NCBI RefSeq assembly: GCF_030696805.1
Contig: NZ_JAUYRO010000117.1
Span: 1 to 64,000, forward strand
DNA from: Methyloversatilis sp.
Lineage (GTDB): Bacteria > Pseudomonadota > Gammaproteobacteria > Burkholderiales > Rhodocyclaceae
Length of the DNA stretch: 64,000 nucleotides
Direction of reading: 5' to 3'
Shown: piece by piece, positions 62,570 to 64,000 of the stretch
Layout of the letters: every line of letters begins with the position of its first letter
Numbering within the stretch: position 1 is the stretch's first letter
Notes under the pieces: model-generated
Seen by the model: the letters and a program-made list of their open reading frames with translations, nothing else
The model's database searches: none
Told to the model about the DNA's origin: nothing
Position numbers and translations under genes: made by a program

Positions 62570-63363
62570 GCGCCGGCACTCTGCCGGATCTGGAGCCCTA
62601 TTACCTGCCGGCTGGAGACGAACTCGCGATTTTCGAGCAATGCCATCACCGCGGCCTCGCGGTGATGCTGAAGGGCCCCACCGGGTGCGGCAAGACACGC
62701 TTCGTCGAGCACATGGCCTGGCGGCTGCAACGTCCGCTGGTGACGATCTCGTGCCACGACGACCTGACGGCGAGTGACCTGATCGGCCGATTCCTGCTGC
62801 GCCATGACGGCACGGCCTGGCAGGACGGTCCGCTCACGCGCGCCGTGCGTGAGGGTGCCCTGTGCTATCTGGACGAGGTTGTCGAAGCACGTCAGGACAC
62901 GATGGTCGTCTTGCACGCGCTCACCGACCACCGGCGTTTTCTGCCGATAGACAAGACTGGGGAAACGATCCAGGCCGCACCGGGCTTCCAGCTTGTCGTG
63001 TCCTACAACCCGGGCTACCAGCGCATGCTGAAGGACCTGAAGCCCAGCACGCGCCAGCGCTTCGTGGCGCTGGATTTCGACTTTCCACCGGCGCCGCAGG
63101 AAGCGGCGATCATCGAACGCGAGGCTGCCGCCGACCATGCAACCGCGGTGGCGCTGGTGTCGCTGGGGCGCCGCCTGCGCGGCCTGCGCGACCGGGGTCT
63201 GGCGGAAGTGCCGAGCACGCGTCTGCTGATCGCCGCGGCCGGCCTGGTGGTCAGTGGCATCGGCGTGCGCCAGGCCTGCTACAGCGCCATCGTTTCGCCC
63301 TTGTCCGACGATGAATCGCTGGTCGGTGCGATGCGCGACCTGGTCGACGCCACCTTCGTCTGA
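62566..63363 (+). CDS. norQ: NorQ, MoxR-type AAA+ ATPase
   Basis: 265 residues. Walker A GPTGCGKT (37-44), Walker B ALCYLDEVVEAR (98-109) and the later SYNPGYQRMLKDLKPSTRQR are typical of NorQ/CbbQ, which works with NorD to insert the non-heme iron or mature the NOR complex. The start is a GTG at 62566 overlapping the norB stop (GTGA); the long frame extension through norB is not a gene. Confidence 0.93.
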   Translation: MSAGTLPDLEPYYLPAGDELAIFEQCHHRGLAVMLKGPTGCGKTRFVEHMAWRLQRPLVTISCHDDLTASDLIGRFLLRHDGTAWQDGPLTRAVREGALCYLDEVVEARQDTMVVLHALTDHRRFLPIDKTGETIQAAPGFQLVVSYNPGYQRMLKDLKPSTRQRFVALDFDFPPAPQEAAIIEREAAADHATAVALVSLGRRLRGLRDRGLAEVPSTRLLIAAAGLVVSGIGVRQACYSAIVSPLSDDESLVGAMRDLVDATFV

Positions 63364-63390
63364 AGGCGGGCAGGCGCAGAGAGCAGGGAC

Positions 63391-64000
63391 ATGGCCGAAG
63401 CCGAAGACGTCATCACCGATGCGGCGCTTCATGCAACACGATTCGTGCAGGGCCTGTGGCGTCGGCACCGCGCGAACACTGCAGCAGCGCCGGTATCGCC
63501 CATCCTGGCGCTGACCGACGTCGCGCCGCGTCTGGACCTGTTGATCGTGGCCGTATTCGGCCGCGCCTGTCCGCTGCGCACAGCCCAGGCGCCAGCTCGT
63601 ACCACCCTCCTCGCGCGAATCTTTCAGCGACAGGACCGCCCCCGCTCGCACTCTGCAATTCCGGCAACGGACGGCCAGTGCATCTGGCTACCGGCCGTGA
63701 GCGGACTGACCGATGCGTCGCTGGCACTGGAACGGTTCCGCACCGTGGCGCTGCAGCAGGCGATGCGTGTGGCCCGGGGCAGCGCGGCCGGCGCGGGCGA
63801 GGACGCCACGGCGCTGGTGCGTGATCTCTACTTGCTGATCGAAGCGCATGCCGCCGACGCGGCACTGGCCCACCTGCTGCCGGGCATGCGCGCGCCCCTG
63901 ATCGACTTGCGCACCGCTGCGCTGGGCGCGCGGCCCGCGATATCGAGTTTCCCGGCAGCGCGCCAGCCGCTCGAAGCCTGGGCACGTCGGCTGATGGCCA
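63391..64000 (+). CDS. norD: NorD, N-terminal part (truncated by window edge)
   Basis: An open frame runs from ATG 63391 to the end of the window without a stop (about 203 codons). It begins MAEAEDVITDAALHATRFVQ and is rich in Ala, Leu and Arg. Position directly behind norQ and the acidic start fit NorD, the von Willebrand factor A protein that partners NorQ; the VWA domain itself would lie beyond the window. CAGGGAC precedes the ATG. Confidence 0.78.
   Translation, partial: MAEAEDVITDAALHATRFVQGLWRRHRANTAAAPVSPILALTDVAPRLDLLIVAVFGRACPLRTAQAPARTTLLARIFQRQDRPRSHSAIPATDGQCIWLPAVSGLTDASLALERFRTVALQQAMRVARGSAAGAGEDATALVRDLYLLIEAHAADAALAHLLPGMRAPLIDLRTAALGARPAISSFPAARQPLEAWARRLMA

Noticed and set aside
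1-64000. CRISPR array, insertion sequence, prophage or integron
   Set aside because: I saw no spaced direct repeats of CRISPR type, no transposase or integrase motif and no tRNA-linked attachment duplication; the single tRNA is followed by a terminator and ordinary genes.

Overview
The window reads as one continuous piece of a GC-rich betaproteobacterial chromosome. The ribosomal proteins resemble those of Rhodocyclales-type betaproteobacteria. The mix of PEP-CTERM surface proteins, a Nit1C-type nitrilase cluster and denitrification-type nitric oxide reductase fits a metabolically flexible freshwater or soil organism; a Methyloversatilis-like genus is my guess, not something the sequence proves. 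I see no insertion sequence, phage gene, CRISPR array or replication origin.

Region by region: 1-14251 is the 3' end of tuf followed by the S10, spc and alpha ribosomal protein operons in the canonical order (including secY, infA and a 37-residue rpmJ), closed by a strong bidirectional terminator. 14328-20017 is assimilatory sulfur metabolism on the minus strand (TauE-type permease, cysI, DUF934 protein, cysH, cobA) with a divergent CysB-like LysR regulator. 20084-24487 holds a PhoX-like remnant, the large TPR protein PrsT of exosortase/PEP-CTERM systems and a PEP-CTERM protein. 24566-29650 has an Atm1-type ABC exporter, a Ser/Thr kinase, a TPR lipoprotein, a degenerate cyclase and a metal-binding-like domain. 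29937-30659 is a second PEP-CTERM protein.

30807-40275 is a tightly overlapping ten-gene minus-strand operon: the Nit1C cluster (MSMEG_0572 family, nitrilase, radical SAM, GNAT, AIR-synthase-like, glycosyltransferase, MSMEG_0570 family, flavoprotein) extended by a LnmK/Pnap_2097-type protein and a MocR-type regulator, preceded by a sigma-54 promoter and phased 11-bp repeats. 40588-53899 has a MgtC/DUF4010 membrane protein and then a fatty-acid beta-oxidation region: TetR regulator with a PsrA-like operator, fadE, two thiolases, two hydratase/dehydrogenase fusions with opposite domain order, a YciA thioesterase and FadL. 53954-56105 has dsbC, a UbiH-family hydroxylase and a CAU tRNA. 56210-59797 has a SOUL protein and two tandem PEP-CTERM paralogues. 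60181-64000 is the nor locus: a 38-residue membrane peptide, an unusual diheme NorC, NorB, NorQ and the start of NorD.

The most interesting signal joins distant parts of the window. Each of the three PEP-CTERM loci has a -24/-12 (sigma-54) promoter, and 61, 62 or 82 bp upstream of the -24 GG lies a shared 17-bp motif, TGTCG-N8-T-N-ACA. The spacing differences equal about two helical turns, as expected of an enhancer site for one common activator (the PrsR-type regulator known from PEP-CTERM systems is the obvious candidate, but is not in the window).
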